From [Lactobacillus] rogosae (GTDB lineage Bacteria; Bacillota; Clostridia; Lachnospirales; Lachnospiraceae), in assembly GCA_900112995.1 (NCBI GenBank), contig FONU01000025.1, positions 1-43,807 of the forward strand: DNA of 43,807 nucleotides, given 5' to 3'. The notes under the pieces were generated by a model, which saw only the letters and a list, made by a program, of their open reading frames with translations, was not told the DNA's origin and made no database searches. Shown piece after piece: positions 34,874 through 43,727 of this stretch (position 1 is its first letter; each line of letters starts with the position of its first letter). The position numbers and the translations under genes were made by a program.

Positions 34874-35983
34874 CTACTCTATCCTCATTTCACACCTAAG
34901 TCTTATAACCAATGCCTTAATTATGACATAACTTACCGGTCCTGTTATAAACCCTGCCACACCATATACAAGCAGTCCAGTGAATATTATCACAAGCATT
35001 GTAAATGGTGATATTCCCAGTCTGTCGCCCATACTCTTGGACTCCATAATCTCACGCACAAAATACGTGATTATATATGCCATTAACAAAATTACCGCAT
35101 ATCTGTAATTTCTTATAAGAAAGCTTATTAATATCCATGGAATAAGCACAGTACCCGTTCCGAATACAGGAAGTGCATCAATTATCCCTATAATAATTCC
35201 CAGCACAATAGCGTATGGATTCTTAAGTATCGCAAATGCCAACATACATAACCCAGAGTTAATCAGCATAATTCTTAGCTGCACTTTGAAATAAATATTT
35301 ATAAGCCTTCTTACTTCTTTCCATATCATACGGATTTCTTCATAGAATACTACTTGTCTTATATTATCCCTGAACTTCTGCAAATCAGACACAAGATATA
35401 TAACTGCTATGAAGCATACAACAATTCCACCCACAATAATAACAATATTTTTTACAACTGGAGCAGATATCAATATTATCTTCTCAGGCATTATGCTCAT
35501 AAGTTTATGTCCACACGCAATAAGTGACTCAAGACAACAGCCTCCTTCCAGTCCCAGAAATGCATCTGCATCAAAACACATTCTGGCTGTGAGCTGCTTT
35601 ACCGCAATCAGGTTATAATCAAGGTTTCTTAACAGCCTGCTGAACTCATCTACACCCTTAAAAATTATAAAACTAAAAAGTGCCAGCAGTACAACAAATA
35701 TCAATGATACAATAATCGTTGCAGCAATCCCCTGACACTTCTTTTTCTTAATTGTTATTCTTTTGTTCCATCCTAAAAGCTTATCTAGTCCTATGTATAG
35801 CTTATCTGACAGATATATTACCTTCTTCTCAAGTATAACTGCTATAAACACACCTATAACAAATGGCCATACATACACAATCAGATACTTAAAGCTTATA
35901 TATACAGCCGCCACTATAACAGCTATTCCAAAAAGAAATTTTATTCTGGTCTTACCACTCTTTTCATCACGCAAAATATACAA
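34874..35983 (-). CDS. ytvI: AI-2E/YtvI-family permease
   Basis: 369 residues with about seven membrane helices. The family end is clear: DALPVFGTGTVLIPW, then YVIREIMESKSMGDRLGISPF-like sequence (REIMESKSMGDRLGISPF) and GVAGFITGPV. The central region with VSDLQKFRDNIRQ matches the sporulation YtvI branch of the AI-2 exporter family. The role in sporulation or transport is not proven. The frame starts at TTG 35983, 3 nt after GGAGG; another TTG three codons later is better spaced. No ATG suits, so the start is uncertain. It follows the pseudouridine-synthase gene after a 125-nt gap with a TATAAT near 36045. Confidence 0.8.
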   Translation of the reverse strand: MYILRDEKSGKTRIKFLFGIAVIVAAVYISFKYLIVYVWPFVIGVFIAVILEKKVIYLSDKLYIGLDKLLGWNKRITIKKKKCQGIAATIIVSLIFVVLLALFSFIIFKGVDEFSRLLRNLDYNLIAVKQLTARMCFDADAFLGLEGGCCLESLIACGHKLMSIMPEKIILISAPVVKNIVIIVGGIVVCFIAVIYLVSDLQKFRDNIRQVVFYEEIRMIWKEVRRLINIYFKVQLRIMLINSGLCMLAFAILKNPYAIVLGIIIGIIDALPVFGTGTVLIPWILISFLIRNYRYAVILLMAYIITYFVREIMESKSMGDRLGISPFTMLVIIFTGLLVYGVAGFITGPVSYVIIKALVIRLRCEMRIE

Positions 35984-36108
35984 TCTCCTCCGTAATAATT
36001 CATCATCTATATATGAAATAATTCCACATTACCGACAAATTATACTTGAAAAAATTCTATATTGATTGCTTGTTTTCCTGAGCTGTCCAATCTCTGTTTT
36101 TAGTCTTT

Positions 36109-36768
36109 CTATTTTCCTCCTGAAAATTCAGGCTCAATTTCATACACCTTTCCATCAACTGTAAGGCTCTTAGCACATAATGCTATACAGCCCCTTTTAA
36201 TATGGTACTCCTCTGCTTTCTTAACCGCTGGGTTTCCACCATATTTGCCATCGCCAACAACGGGCAGATTCCTTGATGATAACTGGACACGTATCTGATG
36301 ATGTCGTCCTGTTATAAGATTAATCAAAAGGCGTGAAACATTTCTTTCCTCGTCATAGTCAATAAGGCTATACTCAAGCACAGCCTTTTTTGCTCCTGCC
36401 TGTTCCTTTGATACCACCTTTGATGTGTTATCTTTGCCATTTTTTAAAAGATAATCTGTAAATGTGCCTGTATCACTATGAGGTCTGCCACATACAAGTA
36501 CCAGATACTGCTTGCATAAAGATTCCCTTTGCATAAGTGCTGAAAGCCTTGCCGCTTCTTTCTTGTTCTTTGCTATAAGCACAAGACCTGATACTGGTCT
36601 GTCAAGCCTGTTAATAATTGCCGCATAGGCTTCCTCACCCTTATTCTTTCTATATGTAAGCACTTCGCTTACCAGATCCATATCAAAGCCTCTGGCACTC
36701 TGCGAAAGCTGCCCTGCCGGTTTATTAACTATTATTTTATCTTTATCCTCATATATGACATTTAACAT
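36109..36768 (-). CDS. RluA-family pseudouridine synthase
   Basis: 219 residues, lacking an S4 domain. The catalytic motif is NRLDRPVSGL with Asp56; the usual HRLD begins with Asn here. NKPAGQLSQ, KQYLVLVCG and LITGRHHQIRVQLSS-like sequence (TGRHHQIRVQLS) are further family blocks. It isomerises uridine in rRNA or tRNA; the target site is unknown. It is 20 nt downstream of the small unknown gene in the two-component operon. The ribosome site is weak (AGAGA about 10 nt before ATG). Confidence 0.88.
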   Translation of the reverse strand: MLNVIYEDKDKIIVNKPAGQLSQSARGFDMDLVSEVLTYRKNKGEEAYAAIINRLDRPVSGLVLIAKNKKEAARLSALMQRESLCKQYLVLVCGRPHSDTGTFTDYLLKNGKDNTSKVVSKEQAGAKKAVLEYSLIDYDEERNVSRLLINLITGRHHQIRVQLSSRNLPVVGDGKYGGNPAVKKAEEYHIKRGCIALCAKSLTVDGKVYEIEPEFSGGK

Positions 36769-36788
36769 CTTAACTATTCTCTTTCCGT

Positions 36789-37178
36789 TTATTTACTTTT
36801 CATAAATAACAGTTTATTAGCCTGCATACATAATTCATCATATCCAGCCCTGAAATTCTCACTGTCAGCTTTCTCACTTATAATTCTATAGCCTTCAAAT
36901 CTGATAAGATTTTTAAAATATTCCTCAACGTCAGCTGTTTCCTTTATAATGACTTTACTGAAAGCAAGACCTTCCTTGGAAACCTGTGAATCCGGTCTGA
37001 ATACTATTTCACCTGACAGAATATTTTCCTGATCTCCAACAAGAATTGCCTTTGCATAATACTTATTACTATCAGTTGTTGCAAGACGTATCTTTCTTAT
37101 AGGTGCTCTTGACTTATCATTCATTGCATTAGCAATATCAACTTCCTCAGCATCAAAATAATCTTTCTCAATAATCAT
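36789..37178 (-). CDS. Small cytoplasmic protein of unknown function
   Basis: 129 residues from the ATG at 37178 (MIIEKDYFDAEEVD); in-frame TTG/GTG codons just upstream give three more residues, but AAAGAAG sits 8 nt before this ATG. The sequence is alpha/beta: a helical start, beta strands (IRKIRLATTDS, YYAKAILVGD, LSGEIVFRPDS) and a helical end. No membrane segment or known motif is seen. It lies between the response-regulator gene (106-nt gap) and the pseudouridine synthase. Small proteins in this place may be widespread in Clostridia, but I cannot name a family. Confidence 0.65.
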   Translation of the reverse strand: MIIEKDYFDAEEVDIANAMNDKSRAPIRKIRLATTDSNKYYAKAILVGDQENILSGEIVFRPDSQVSKEGLAFSKVIIKETADVEEYFKNLIRFEGYRIISEKADSENFRAGYDELCMQANKLLFMKSK

Positions 37179-37284
37179 ATTCAACACTTCTTTCTATATT
37201 ATGATATACTTATGTGATAATTTATGGTTAATACTCCTTACATAACGCAGGGAGTTATCCATCCTGACGGCTCCCATTAACTGA

Positions 37285-37974
37285 TTATAACTTAAATCTG
37301 TAGCCAACACCCCATATTGTTTCAATATACTGTGGCTTGCTTGTATCAAGTTCAATCTTTTCTCTTATCTTCTTAATATGAACTGTAACTGTAGCTATAT
37401 CACCGATAGAATCCATATCCCATATTTCCTTAAATAATTCTTCTTTAGTATATACATGATTAGGATGCTCAGCAAGGAATGTAAGAAGATCGAATTCCTT
37501 TGTTGTAAATATCTTCTCCTCACCATTAACAAATACTCTTCTTGCAGTCTTATCAATCTTGATACCACGTATTTCAATTATATCATTCTCTGGCTGCGAG
37601 CTGTTAATAAGTCTTTCATATCTTGAAAGGTGAGCCTTAACTCTTGCCACAAGTTCACTTGGACTAAATGGCTTAGTCATATAATCATCAGCACCTACAC
37701 CAAGACCTCTTATCTTATCAATATCTTCTTTCTTGGCTGATACCATTATAATAGGTATATTCTTAGTCTCTCTTACCTTCTTGCATATCTCAAATCCGTC
37801 AATTCCCGGAAGCATAACATCAAGTATGCAGATGTCATATTCTCCGTCAAGTGCTTCTGCAAGTCCGCTTGTACCATCTTTGCATATTGTTACTTCAAAT
37901 CCACTTAATTCAAGATAATCCTTTTCAATATCTGCAATTGCTTCCTCGTCTTCTACTATTAATACTTTGCTCAT
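37285..37974 (-). CDS. OmpR/PhoB-family response regulator
   Basis: 229 residues. The receiver domain has the acidic pair E8-D9-E10, phospho-acceptor Asp52 in LDVMLPG, and Lys81 in VSAKKED. The winged-helix DNA-binding domain includes FTTKEFDLLTFLAEHP and the ending ETIWGVGYRF. The frame opens at 37989, but ATG 37974 (MSKVLIVEDE) gives the family start and has GAGG 9 nt upstream. It follows its histidine kinase by 29 nt. The regulon cannot be told; murA upstream and wall genes nearby make a cell-envelope role reasonable but unproven. Confidence 0.95.
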   Translation of the reverse strand: MSKVLIVEDEEAIADIEKDYLELSGFEVTICKDGTSGLAEALDGEYDICILDVMLPGIDGFEICKKVRETKNIPIIMVSAKKEDIDKIRGLGVGADDYMTKPFSPSELVARVKAHLSRYERLINSSQPENDIIEIRGIKIDKTARRVFVNGEEKIFTTKEFDLLTFLAEHPNHVYTKEELFKEIWDMDSIGDIATVTVHIKKIREKIELDTSKPQYIETIWGVGYRFKL

Positions 37975-38003
37975 AATCTCATTCCTCATCTTTCTATAAT
38001 CTG

Positions 38004-39512
38004 TTATTCTTTAGGCTGTGGGTTCTGCACATTATATTTGAGTAAATTCAAATGCATTGTAGTGCCTTCTCCTTCAACACTCTCTGCCCATATCTTTCCT
38101 TTGTGGTCCTCGACAATCTTCTTTACAATCGCAAGACCTATGCCGCTTCCTCCTTGTTTCGAGTTACGCGACTCATCAGTTCTATAGAACCTTTCAAATA
38201 TATGCGAAACATCTTTTCCAGCTATTCCCTTGCCATTATCTGCAATGATGATGTGTACATAATCACTCTCATCATACAAATCTATATCTATCTTTCCCTT
38301 GCGCCCCTCAGCCATATACTTAACTGAGTTGCTGATAATATTATTGATAACTCTCTTTAACTGCTCTGGGTCAGCGGCAATTATGACCGGCTCTTTAATA
38401 TGATTTCTGTAATTAAGCTCTATGCCTGCCGCATCAAGCTCTGTTCCTATCTCATCACAGCAGTCATCAAAATATTCTGACACATCAAATTTAACAAATG
38501 TATACAATACCCTGTTAGCATCAAGCCTTGAATATATAGTAAGCTCATCTATTAGCTTATCCATATCATTAACCTTATTAGCAATTGTCTTAACATACTT
38601 TGCCTGCTTCTCAGGTGTATCTGCAATTCCATCCCTTAAGCCCTCTACATATCCTTTGATTGCTGTAAGAGGTGTCTTTAGGTCGTGGGAAATGTTTCTT
38701 ATAAGTTCCTTCTCTTCTTTATCCGACTGGAGCTTGTCCTCTGACGACTTCTTTAATATAAGACGCATTTCCTCAAAGTCCTTGCACACATCTCCAATCT
38801 CATTATCAGGTACTTTGGGCATCTCAAAATCAAAATTACCTTCTTTAATATTATCTGTCGCAAGCTTAAGCTTATTAACCGGCTTAATAATCGAACTATA
38901 TATCCACAGATTAAGAATAAGGCTCGTAATTGCAAGAATAAGTATTATAACTACTATAAGCTCAACAATCATATGTCTTATCTGTGGAACACTCTGTTTA
39001 ACAGAAGTTAGTATTGATACACTATATGTATTCCCGAAATCATCTGTAAAATCAACCTGCTTTATAAGGCTGTGATAGCTTCCACCTTTATATGTTGCAA
39101 CATCTACAATATTACTTCCATCTATCTCATACTCTGGAAGTATATTAATAAGCTCTGTTGAACTTAACCCTGTCGAATTGTATATAACATTATTATTCTT
39201 TCTTACAACAAGCTTTGATAACTTTTCTTTTAATGTATCATTAAGCTCCTCTAGATATATTCTGTTATTAAACTTCTCTGGTTCGGTCTCTGCCTGTTCT
39301 CTTACCTGCTCATACACATCATCGGTTATGCTTCCAAACAACGTCATAGGCGAATAAAAATATAATAACACCGTATCACCTTCAACATTATATGTCTTGC
39401 ATATGCTGTCTGACTGCATTTTGAAAATTCCTACGACAAACACACACAGCATAATAACCGGAAGTACTATCATTACACAGAATGAAATCTTTAACTTATC
39501 TCTTAATTTCAT
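38004..39512 (-). CDS. Membrane sensor histidine kinase with HAMP domain
   Basis: 502 residues. Membrane helices at about 8-28 and 183-205 flank an extracytoplasmic sensor domain of roughly 150 residues. A HAMP segment (PVNKLKLATDNIKEGNFDFEM) follows, then the HisKA box NISHDLKTPLTAIKGY (phospho-His near 272) and ATPase motifs (N box NNIISNSVKY, G1 DNGKGI, G2 GGSGIGLAIVK). GAGG is 6 nt before the ATG. It phosphorylates the adjacent regulator. Its leader carries a terminator-like hairpin (repeat copy 3) behind a possible promoter, suggesting attenuation. The signal sensed is unknown. Confidence 0.95.
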   Translation of the reverse strand: MKLRDKLKISFCVMIVLPVIMLCVFVVGIFKMQSDSICKTYNVEGDTVLLYFYSPMTLFGSITDDVYEQVREQAETEPEKFNNRIYLEELNDTLKEKLSKLVVRKNNNVIYNSTGLSSTELINILPEYEIDGSNIVDVATYKGGSYHSLIKQVDFTDDFGNTYSVSILTSVKQSVPQIRHMIVELIVVIILILAITSLILNLWIYSSIIKPVNKLKLATDNIKEGNFDFEMPKVPDNEIGDVCKDFEEMRLILKKSSEDKLQSDKEEKELIRNISHDLKTPLTAIKGYVEGLRDGIADTPEKQAKYVKTIANKVNDMDKLIDELTIYSRLDANRVLYTFVKFDVSEYFDDCCDEIGTELDAAGIELNYRNHIKEPVIIAADPEQLKRVINNIISNSVKYMAEGRKGKIDIDLYDESDYVHIIIADNGKGIAGKDVSHIFERFYRTDESRNSKQGGSGIGLAIVKKIVEDHKGKIWAESVEGEGTTMHLNLLKYNVQNPQPKE

Positions 39513-39560
39513 ATATTCCTCTTGCTATAAATATGTATTCTCTCTAAATATCGTGTATAA

Positions 39561-39586
39561 AAAAGAATGTGCATCATCGGCACATA
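39561..39586 (-). repeat. Structured dispersed element, collapsed copy 3
   Basis: On the minus strand ATGTGC-7-GCACAT followed by TTCTTTTTT. The 19 bases TGTGCATCATCGGCACATA equal a stretch of copy 1 (6149-6167), while the GAATGTGC edge equals the other end of copy 2. It looks like recombination between the two GTGC hairpins removed the middle. It sits about 50 nt before the histidine-kinase ATG. Confidence 0.6.
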
Positions 39587-39590
39587 AAAT

Positions 39591-39619
39591 ATTATATATT
39601 AAATATCCAAATGTTATAA
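39591..39619 (-). promoter_or_regulatory. Possible promoter of the two-component operon
   Basis: On the minus strand TTATAA (39614-39619), a 17-nt spacer and a perfect TATAAT (39591-39596). The -35 is poor and lies in the 12-bp palindrome ATGTTATAACAT (39611-39622), as expected for an activated or autoregulated promoter. Transcription would run straight into the copy 3 hairpin. Confidence 0.4.
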
Positions 39620-39729
39620 CATCTTAACATTATTATTATAAATCGGACATCATTATATAAATATATTAATCACTTTATAATAATACCACAAATTAGCACA
39701 CTATTATTATAACAAAGTATTAAAAATAT

Positions 39730-39773
39730 AAAAATAAAATGAACTACAGATATCATAAAAATATCCGCAGTCC
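39730..39773 (-). terminator. Intrinsic terminator after murA
   Basis: On the minus strand GGACTGCGGATA (39762-39773) pairs with TATCTGTAGTTC (39741-39752), 12 bp with several G-U, followed by ATTTTATTTTTATATTTTT. It begins 7 nt past the murA stop. Confidence 0.75.
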
Positions 39774-39780
39774 ATTATTA

Positions 39781-41073
39781 TCAGCCAATCTTTAATTTGA
39801 ACTTCTGAAGTTCTCTTTCTGAATCCACTTTAGCAATAATTGCACCAAGTGCTGAGAGCTTACCTTCAAAATCCTCATAACCTCTCTGAATATATTCAAT
39901 ATCATCTATCTGTGAAATTCCGTCAGCCGCAAGTGCAGCAATAACAAGAGCCGCTCCGGCTCTTAAATCAGGTGCAGATAACTGAGCCGATGTGAACTTC
40001 TCCACACCTTCTATATATGCTGTATTACCTTCAACCTTTATCTTAGCACCCATTCTGTTAAGTTCATCAACATACTTGAATCTGTTCTCAAATATGCTTT
40101 CCGTAACCATACTAGAACCCTTGGCAAGCGCAAGTGCTACCGCTATCTGAGGCTGCATATCTGTAGGAAAACCAGGATACGGAAGCGTCTTTACATTAGT
40201 GCTTCCCACTTCACCCTCAGCTATAACTCTTATCCAGTCATCGCCCTCAACAAGCTTACAGCCCATCTCAAGAAGCTTTGCTGTTATTGACTCAAGATGC
40301 TTTGGAATTACATCTTTAATAACAATGTCTCCTCTTGTGGCTGCTGCTGCCATCATAAATGTACCAGCTTCAATCTGGTCAGGTATTATTGAATATGTGC
40401 AACCGTGAAGCCTGTTCACACCCTTAATTCTTATAACATCTGTTCCTGCACCTTTAATATTAGCACCCATAGCATTAAGAAAGTTCGCTACATCTACAAT
40501 ATGTGGCTCTTTTGCCGCATTCTCCAGAATTGTCTCTCCCTCAGCCATACACGATGCCATCATAAGATTAATTGTTGCTCCAACTGTTACAACATCAAAA
40601 TAAATATGACCTCCAACCAGATTTTCTGCCTTCGCACTTACAACTCCGTGGTCAATATTTACCTTTGCTCCAAGAGCCTTAAAGCCCTTTAAATGCTGGT
40701 CTATTGGTCTGCTTCCTATATTACAGCCACCCGGAAGTGCCACATTGGACTCCTTATACTTTCCAAGAAGTGCCCCAAGTAAATAATAAGAAGCTCTTAT
40801 CTTTCTGATATATTCGTATTCAACATTAAGATCGCTTATTGAACCCCCGTTAATCTGAACTGTGTTGTTATATATATATTTAACCTTTGCACCTATGCCC
40901 TCTATTGCCTGTAATAGCACTCTTGTGTCTCTTACATTAGGCACATTCTCTATTGTTACGGTCTCATCCGTCATAATTGCTGCTGCCAGAATACCAAGTG
41001 CGGCATTCTTTGCTCCACCTATGGACACCTCTCCACGAAGTGGCACTCCTCCCTTGACAACATACTGTTCCAT
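39781..41073 (-). CDS. murA: UDP-N-acetylglucosamine 1-carboxyvinyltransferase (MurA)
   Basis: 430 residues. It transfers enolpyruvate from PEP to UDP-GlcNAc, the first committed step of peptidoglycan synthesis, in the cytoplasm. GGAKNAAL holds Lys22; ALPGGCNIGSRPIDQH has the catalytic Cys117, the fosfomycin-sensitive residue; TVGATINLM-type and FPTDMQPQ blocks are also present. The frame opens at 41091, but GAGG 8 nt before ATG 41073 (MEQYVVKGG) matches the normal N-terminus. Clostridia often carry two MurA copies; this sequence alone does not say which. It is not tightly linked to other wall genes, though an M23-like gene lies upstream. Confidence 0.96.
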   Translation of the reverse strand: MEQYVVKGGVPLRGEVSIGGAKNAALGILAAAIMTDETVTIENVPNVRDTRVLLQAIEGIGAKVKYIYNNTVQINGGSISDLNVEYEYIRKIRASYYLLGALLGKYKESNVALPGGCNIGSRPIDQHLKGFKALGAKVNIDHGVVSAKAENLVGGHIYFDVVTVGATINLMMASCMAEGETILENAAKEPHIVDVANFLNAMGANIKGAGTDVIRIKGVNRLHGCTYSIIPDQIEAGTFMMAAAATRGDIVIKDVIPKHLESITAKLLEMGCKLVEGDDWIRVIAEGEVGSTNVKTLPYPGFPTDMQPQIAVALALAKGSSMVTESIFENRFKYVDELNRMGAKIKVEGNTAYIEGVEKFTSAQLSAPDLRAGAALVIAALAADGISQIDDIEYIQRGYEDFEGKLSALGAIIAKVDSERELQKFKLKIG

Positions 41074-41288
41074 AATTCGCACCTCTGTCACTACTTACTA
41101 ATTCATAAAAAGTTACTAATCTCTAAATATCTTAACCATAATCTCATATTCTATACCGTTACAATTATGGTATTACTCTATCGTTATCCTTAAATATATT
41201 AAGGCATATGTTCAAATATTTCAATATCCTTATGATTATATCACACCATATCATTATGTCAATCTGTCTTATCCGCATTTTATTATGA

Positions 41289-41322
41289 TTTAAAAAGGGT
41301 ATGGAAAATATCCACACCCTTT
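41289..41322 (-). terminator. Intrinsic terminator after the LysM-G5-M23 gene
   Basis: On the minus strand AAAGGGTGTGGA (41311-41322) pairs with TCCATACCCTTT (41294-41305), 12 bp with one G-U, a 5-nt loop and TTTAAA after. It begins 12 nt past the stop codon. Confidence 0.75.
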
Positions 41323-41334
41323 GTACGTTTTATT

Positions 41335-42864
41335 CTAGTTCTTATTAACATAATTAAGAGGATTAACCCTTGTGCCATCAATCCATATTTCAAAATGCAG
41401 ACGTGGACTTGTCACATCGCCTGTGCTTCCACTTAACGCTATCTGCTGACCCTGACTTACCTGCTCTCCAACACTGACAGTAAGTCTGCTGTTATTAGCA
41501 TACCTTGTCAGGCTTCCATCTTCATGCTGTATATCAACACAGTAACCATATCCACCATACCAGCCTGCTCTTGTAACTTTACCAGCTCTTGCTGCAACAA
41601 CTGTTATGCCTTCACTACACGTCCAGTCAACGCCGTAATTAACTGTATCTTCTCCAGTTCCATAACCCGAAACAAAAGTTCCTGCCACCGGCTTAATATA
41701 ATCAGTCTGTGTAAGGGTTCCCACTGCAATCTTCCCAGGCTTTGACTCCTCTGTTATATTCTCTTTTACAATATCTCTTGCCACTTCCCTGCCATTAGCA
41801 TATGTGACATTAGCAACCACCGTTCTTTTTCCTGACGTTCCCTCATCAAGAATTGTATTAGTCCCTCTTGAATTATTATTATCGTCAATATAACTCACTT
41901 CCGCCTTGTAGTCCTCATCATACGAGAGCTGCTTGGTTGTAAGCACTGTTATCTGCGTATCCGGTACTGTTACCACAATCTCATCGCCTGGTACAACAAC
42001 CACATTTTGTGAAGCTATGTCATTAAGCTTAAGCAGATCATCCAAAGTCATCTGATAATCTTTGGCAATCTGTTCAAGAGTATCGCCTTCCTTTATTATA
42101 TAAGATACCTGGGATTTATTCTCTCTTGTTAAAATGTCATAAGCTTCCTGTACAGACACTACATCTGCCTTATCCCCGCTTACTGCGTTAACAGATACAT
42201 TTTCCGCAAAATCAATTCCCATAAGCTGGTCAGGCGATTTCTTGTTAGTTCCATTTTCCGAATTATTATCTTCAAAGAATGAAGCAACTATCTGTGTATC
42301 CTGAACTGACTCTTCCTCATTCTTATTGATAGCAATTGTGTACTGTTCATCAATCGATGTTCCAGCCTTTATGACAGGTTCAAACTCATCAGCTACATTG
42401 TATGGCTGTATAATCTTTCTGAATAACTCCTCAACTTCTTCTTTAGTAGCAAGAGTTACCATATTATCATCAACCCTTACAGTATAAGCAAGCTGTGTTT
42501 CAACATCAACGATACAGTCAAATAATGAACTGTATATTGCATTCTGTAACTGCTTGGTAGTCATACGTTTCGCTATCGCTCTTCTCTGCTTTGTTATCTT
42601 AACATCGCAGTCCATATATATATAATCTGCAAATTCTTTGCAGAGCTGTAATCTTGCATCAGCCAGTGCAACATTGACTTCGTCTTCTGTATTAGCAGCG
42701 CCAATATAATTACCCTGAATAGAAATACTGTAATATCCCACCTCATTATCAAACATCTGCTTTGATACAAATGGAATACCTATCACTATTACAAGGCATG
42801 CAATAAACATTGTCGCGATAAAGGTAGTTCTCATCTCCCTACCATATCTCGTTATGCGTGTCAT
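41335..42864 (-). CDS. Anchored LysM-G5-M23 (LytM-like) protein with degenerate peptidase site
   Basis: 509 residues. The N-terminal membrane segment (about 15-33) is a signal anchor. A long unassigned region follows, then LysM (VSYIIKEGDTLEQIAKDYQ, about 253-300), G5 (about 305-380, ending ITEESKPGKIAVGT) and an M23/LytM domain (about 400-500). The peptidase zinc motifs are broken: the first His of HxxxD is Asn (NYGVD), the His of YAH is Asn (RYANNS), and HLH is RLH. It is therefore likely a structural domain, as in SpoIIQ-type forespore proteins. GGAGG is 5 nt before ATG 42864, preferred to the TTG at 42879. It binds wall glycans through LysM. Confidence 0.9.
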   Translation of the reverse strand: MTRITRYGREMRTTFIATMFIACLVIVIGIPFVSKQMFDNEVGYYSISIQGNYIGAANTEDEVNVALADARLQLCKEFADYIYMDCDVKITKQRRAIAKRMTTKQLQNAIYSSLFDCIVDVETQLAYTVRVDDNMVTLATKEEVEELFRKIIQPYNVADEFEPVIKAGTSIDEQYTIAINKNEEESVQDTQIVASFFEDNNSENGTNKKSPDQLMGIDFAENVSVNAVSGDKADVVSVQEAYDILTRENKSQVSYIIKEGDTLEQIAKDYQMTLDDLLKLNDIASQNVVVVPGDEIVVTVPDTQITVLTTKQLSYDEDYKAEVSYIDDNNNSRGTNTILDEGTSGKRTVVANVTYANGREVARDIVKENITEESKPGKIAVGTLTQTDYIKPVAGTFVSGYGTGEDTVNYGVDWTCSEGITVVAARAGKVTRAGWYGGYGYCVDIQHEDGSLTRYANNSRLTVSVGEQVSQGQQIALSGSTGDVTSPRLHFEIWIDGTRVNPLNYVNKN

Positions 42865-42893
42865 ACATTCCTCCAACAAATAGTATATTTAAT

Positions 42894-42918
42894 GTCATTA
42901 TTCGTATAATATAATGAC
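42894..42918. promoter_or_regulatory. Palindrome over a possible -10 region of the M23-like gene
   Basis: GTCATTAT (42894-42901) and ATAATGAC (42911-42918) are perfect inverted arms around 9 nt. On the minus strand they surround TATTATAC, which with TTACAG about 17-18 nt upstream could be a promoter. The same ATAATGA half-site recurs at 43008-43032. Confidence 0.45.
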
Positions 42919-43007
42919 GTAATATTTCTGTAACATTTTCGTAACAAATTTTATACTACCACGCATATGCTTATTTGTAAAGTCTTACACTTCTTATAAA
43001 TAGTGAA

Positions 43008-43032
43008 ATAATAATGAACTGTTCATTATTAT
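43008..43032. repeat. 25-bp near-perfect palindrome between the flavin-reductase and M23-like genes
   Basis: ATAATAATGAAC (43008-43019) and GTTCATTATTAT (43021-43032) are perfect arms around one T. It lies 66 nt past the flavin-reductase stop. The one-base centre suits a protein-binding site better than an RNA hairpin. TTTC follows on the minus strand, so weak termination is possible. Confidence 0.6.
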
Positions 43033-43098
43033 GATGCCGGGGTCAAAAGCCCCAGACTTTGATACCTACAAATTGTTCCGTGCTACGCAATAAACCCT

Positions 43099-43659
43099 TT
43101 ACTTCTTAACTGAGTATCCAAACTTGCCTATATTATCTCCCAGTGTGTAATACTGTCCGTGTGAATATGCTATAAGGTCAGCATCCTGAAGCCTTAATGC
43201 ACCCTTGCTGTCAAGAAGCTTCTCATCTACATTTACAGCTACAACTTCCGCTATAAACATATCGTGGCTTCCAAGTTCTATAATATCCTTAACCTTACAT
43301 TCAATATTAACAGGGCTTTCCTTTATTGCCGGTGCAGCTATCTTAACCGATTGCTGTGGTGTAAGGTGCATATCTGCGAATTTATCCGTATTTCTTCCAG
43401 ATTTAACACCGCAGTAATCAGTTGCATAGCATAACTTTCTTGTTGTGAGATTGACCACAAATTCGCCTGAATCTTTTATAATATCATGGCTGTATCTTTC
43501 CTTTCTCACTGATATTGACACCATAGCAGGGTCAGAACATATTGTTCCTGCCCACGCAACAGTAATTATGTTAGGCTTCTCACCCTCTCTTCGACAGCTA
43601 ACCATTACTGCTGGTACTGGGTATAACATATTGCCGGGTTTCCATGTCTGTTTGCTCAT
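43099..43659 (-). CDS. Flavin reductase-like FMN-binding protein
   Basis: 186 residues, split-barrel fold. PVPAVMVSCR, NIITVAWAGTICSDPAMVSISV and RYSHDIIKDSGEFVVNLTT are typical of the FMN-binding flavoprotein family in anaerobes (the FlaRed/HpaC-like group). ESPVNIECKVKDIIELGSHDMFIAEVVAV completes the barrel. It binds FMN and may reduce flavin with NAD(P)H or serve as an electron carrier; the partner is unknown. The ribosome site is poor (AAAGG 11 nt before ATG, GAAAG adjacent). Upstream is the hairpin-rich right-edge sequence. No operon partner is seen. Confidence 0.88.
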   Translation of the reverse strand: MSKQTWKPGNMLYPVPAVMVSCRREGEKPNIITVAWAGTICSDPAMVSISVRKERYSHDIIKDSGEFVVNLTTRKLCYATDYCGVKSGRNTDKFADMHLTPQQSVKIAAPAIKESPVNIECKVKDIIELGSHDMFIAEVVAVNVDEKLLDSKGALRLQDADLIAYSHGQYYTLGDNIGKFGYSVKK

Positions 43660-43727
43660 CTTTCAATTGTCCTTTCGTTTCTTCTGGTTGTTGGGTTCTT
43701 TTTTATTTTTCCTCTTGTTTTGCCAAT

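Noticed and set aside
43036-43056. GGGG-CCCC hairpin as terminator of the flavin-reductase gene
   Set aside because: Only four G-C pairs and no T-run follow on the minus strand.
8743-43700. 13-base match GTTGTTGGGTTCT at 8743 and 43688
   Set aside because: The flanks do not align and there is no associated structure, so I treat it as chance in AT/T-rich DNA.
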